A program made the position numbers and the translations under genes. Positions 63,660-64,000 of a DNA stretch of 64,000 bases are shown here, in pieces (within the stretch, counting starts at the first letter, position 1; every line of letters begins with the position of its first letter). Source of the stretch: Lysobacterales bacterium. GTDB lineage: Bacteria > Pseudomonadota > Gammaproteobacteria > Xanthomonadales > Ahniellaceae. Under the pieces are notes generated by a model that saw nothing but the letters and a program-made list of their open reading frames with translations, ran no database searches and was not told where the DNA came from. The stretch lies in NCBI GenBank assembly GCA_016721845.1, contig JADKHK010000013.1, positions 1,842,501-1,906,500 on the forward strand. The letters run 5' to 3'.

Positions 63660-63682
63660 CAAATGCGATTCAATCGTATTTG
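63660..63682 (-). promoter_or_regulatory. Fur-box-like palindrome upstream of tonB operon
   Basis: A 23-base inverted repeat, arms CAAATGCGATT and AATCGTATTTG around one C, with 10 of 11 arm positions paired. It centres about 30 bases before the tonB ATG. Aligned on the 19-base Fur consensus it matches at about 11 of 18 positions, so iron control is plausible. Confidence 0.5.
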
Positions 63683-63751
63683 CATCTATTTCGTCAAGTC
63701 GCCGTGTCCGCCATGGGGTACGGCTTGATCAGTCCGGGCGATGAAGGGCAA

Positions 63752-64000
63752 TCAACGGAAGCGCAAGCGCGCCACGGCGCCGCGGGTTTCTCCCGGCGAC
63801 AAGCTGACGGTCCAGCCGTACAGATCACACAACCGTTTGACGATGGCGAGGCCCAGACCCGCACCTTTTCCACCCGCACCGTCGCCACGCACGCCGCGCG
63901 CGAACAGGCGTTCGGCATCCTTGGCATCGATGCCCGGCCCTTCGTCCTCGACGCGCACGCCATTGGCCTCGACGATCACGCGGATCTCGCCCTGCGGGGT
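63752..64000 (-). CDS. Sensor histidine kinase, C-terminal fragment (5' end outside window)
   Basis: The last 82 residues of a histidine kinase HATPase_c domain; the frame is open to the window edge. The G1 box is VEDEGPGID, followed by AERLFARGVRGDGAGGKGAGLGLAIVKRLCDLYGW (the F/G2 boxes), and it ends in an ARLRFR strand. The arrangement resembles QseC/PhoQ-type kinases. The sensor, the phosphorylated His and any response regulator lie outside the window. Confidence 0.9.
   Translation of the reverse strand, partial: TPQGEIRVIVEANGVRVEDEGPGIDAKDAERLFARGVRGDGAGGKGAGLGLAIVKRLCDLYGWTVSLSPGETRGAVARLRFR

Overview
The window is about 64 kb of a GC-rich (roughly two-thirds G+C), gene-dense Gram-negative chromosome. 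The gene set fits a gammaproteobacterium of the Lysobacterales (Xanthomonadales): RNase T with E. coli residue numbering, a pcm-like/TolC pair, a HolD-like/RimI pair, two DUF4124 proteins, an H-NS-like protein, a PilY1 minor-pilin operon, EtfAB with ETF-QO, and PiuC with a TonB-dependent receptor. The order-level assignment is inferred from gene content and not from a database match. No tRNA, rRNA, CRISPR array, phage or insertion sequence was found.

Layout. 1-4.9 kb: 3' end of rhlE, rnt, an FmdB-like zinc-ribbon protein, a YebC-family protein, and a prolyl oligopeptidase lipoprotein. 4.9-10.3 kb (minus strand): one tightly packed operon, pssA, PP2C phosphatase, RsbW-like kinase, STAS protein, MlaE, MlaF, MgtE-like. 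Every junction after pssA is a 4-bp ATGA overlap. It joins a partner-switch phospho-relay to a lipid ABC transporter. 10.3-14.4 kb: two DUF4124 proteins, proS, a conserved hypothetical gene, and an H-NS-like gene with a strong terminator. 14.4-18.9 kb (minus): a lasso-peptide locus with cyclase (one apparent frameshift), a 63-residue precursor, an HprK-like kinase and a PqqD-like B1 protein, translationally coupled to a ThrE-like exporter. No B2 leader protease or ABC exporter is visible. 18.9-20.5 kb: ETF-QO.

20.6-34.3 kb: large secreted or surface proteins and a receptor-like kinase. These are a gingipain-family (C25) protease with P and GEVED domains, two tandem paralogous sortilin/BNR-repeat proteins (the first with an apparent frameshift in a C run), and a Ser/Thr kinase with a TPR tail. 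34.4-39 kb: ATP-grasp protein, YkgJ-like protein, a hypothetical protein, RIO kinase, etfBA. 39-45.9 kb (minus): minor pilin operon fimT-pilV-pilW-pilX-pilY1-pilE. 46.2-48.2 kb (minus): pcm-like and tolC. 48.4-51 kb: MCE/MlaD protein, PqiC-type lipoprotein, HolD-like protein, rimI, then a REPIN-like inverted repeat. 51.1-56 kb (minus): valS, SnoaL-like lipoprotein, ArnT-like glycosyltransferase. 56.2-59.7 kb: globin, ilvE, a hypothetical protein, a GntP permease. 59.7-63.7 kb (minus): iron-uptake operon tonB-receptor-piuC behind a Fur-like palindrome. 63.75 kb to the end: C-terminus of a sensor histidine kinase.

The two points most worth following are the Mla/partner-switch operon and the incomplete lasso-peptide locus with its easily missed precursor. 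Two apparent frameshifts, each explained by one extra base in a C/G homopolymer, could be real mutations or assembly errors.
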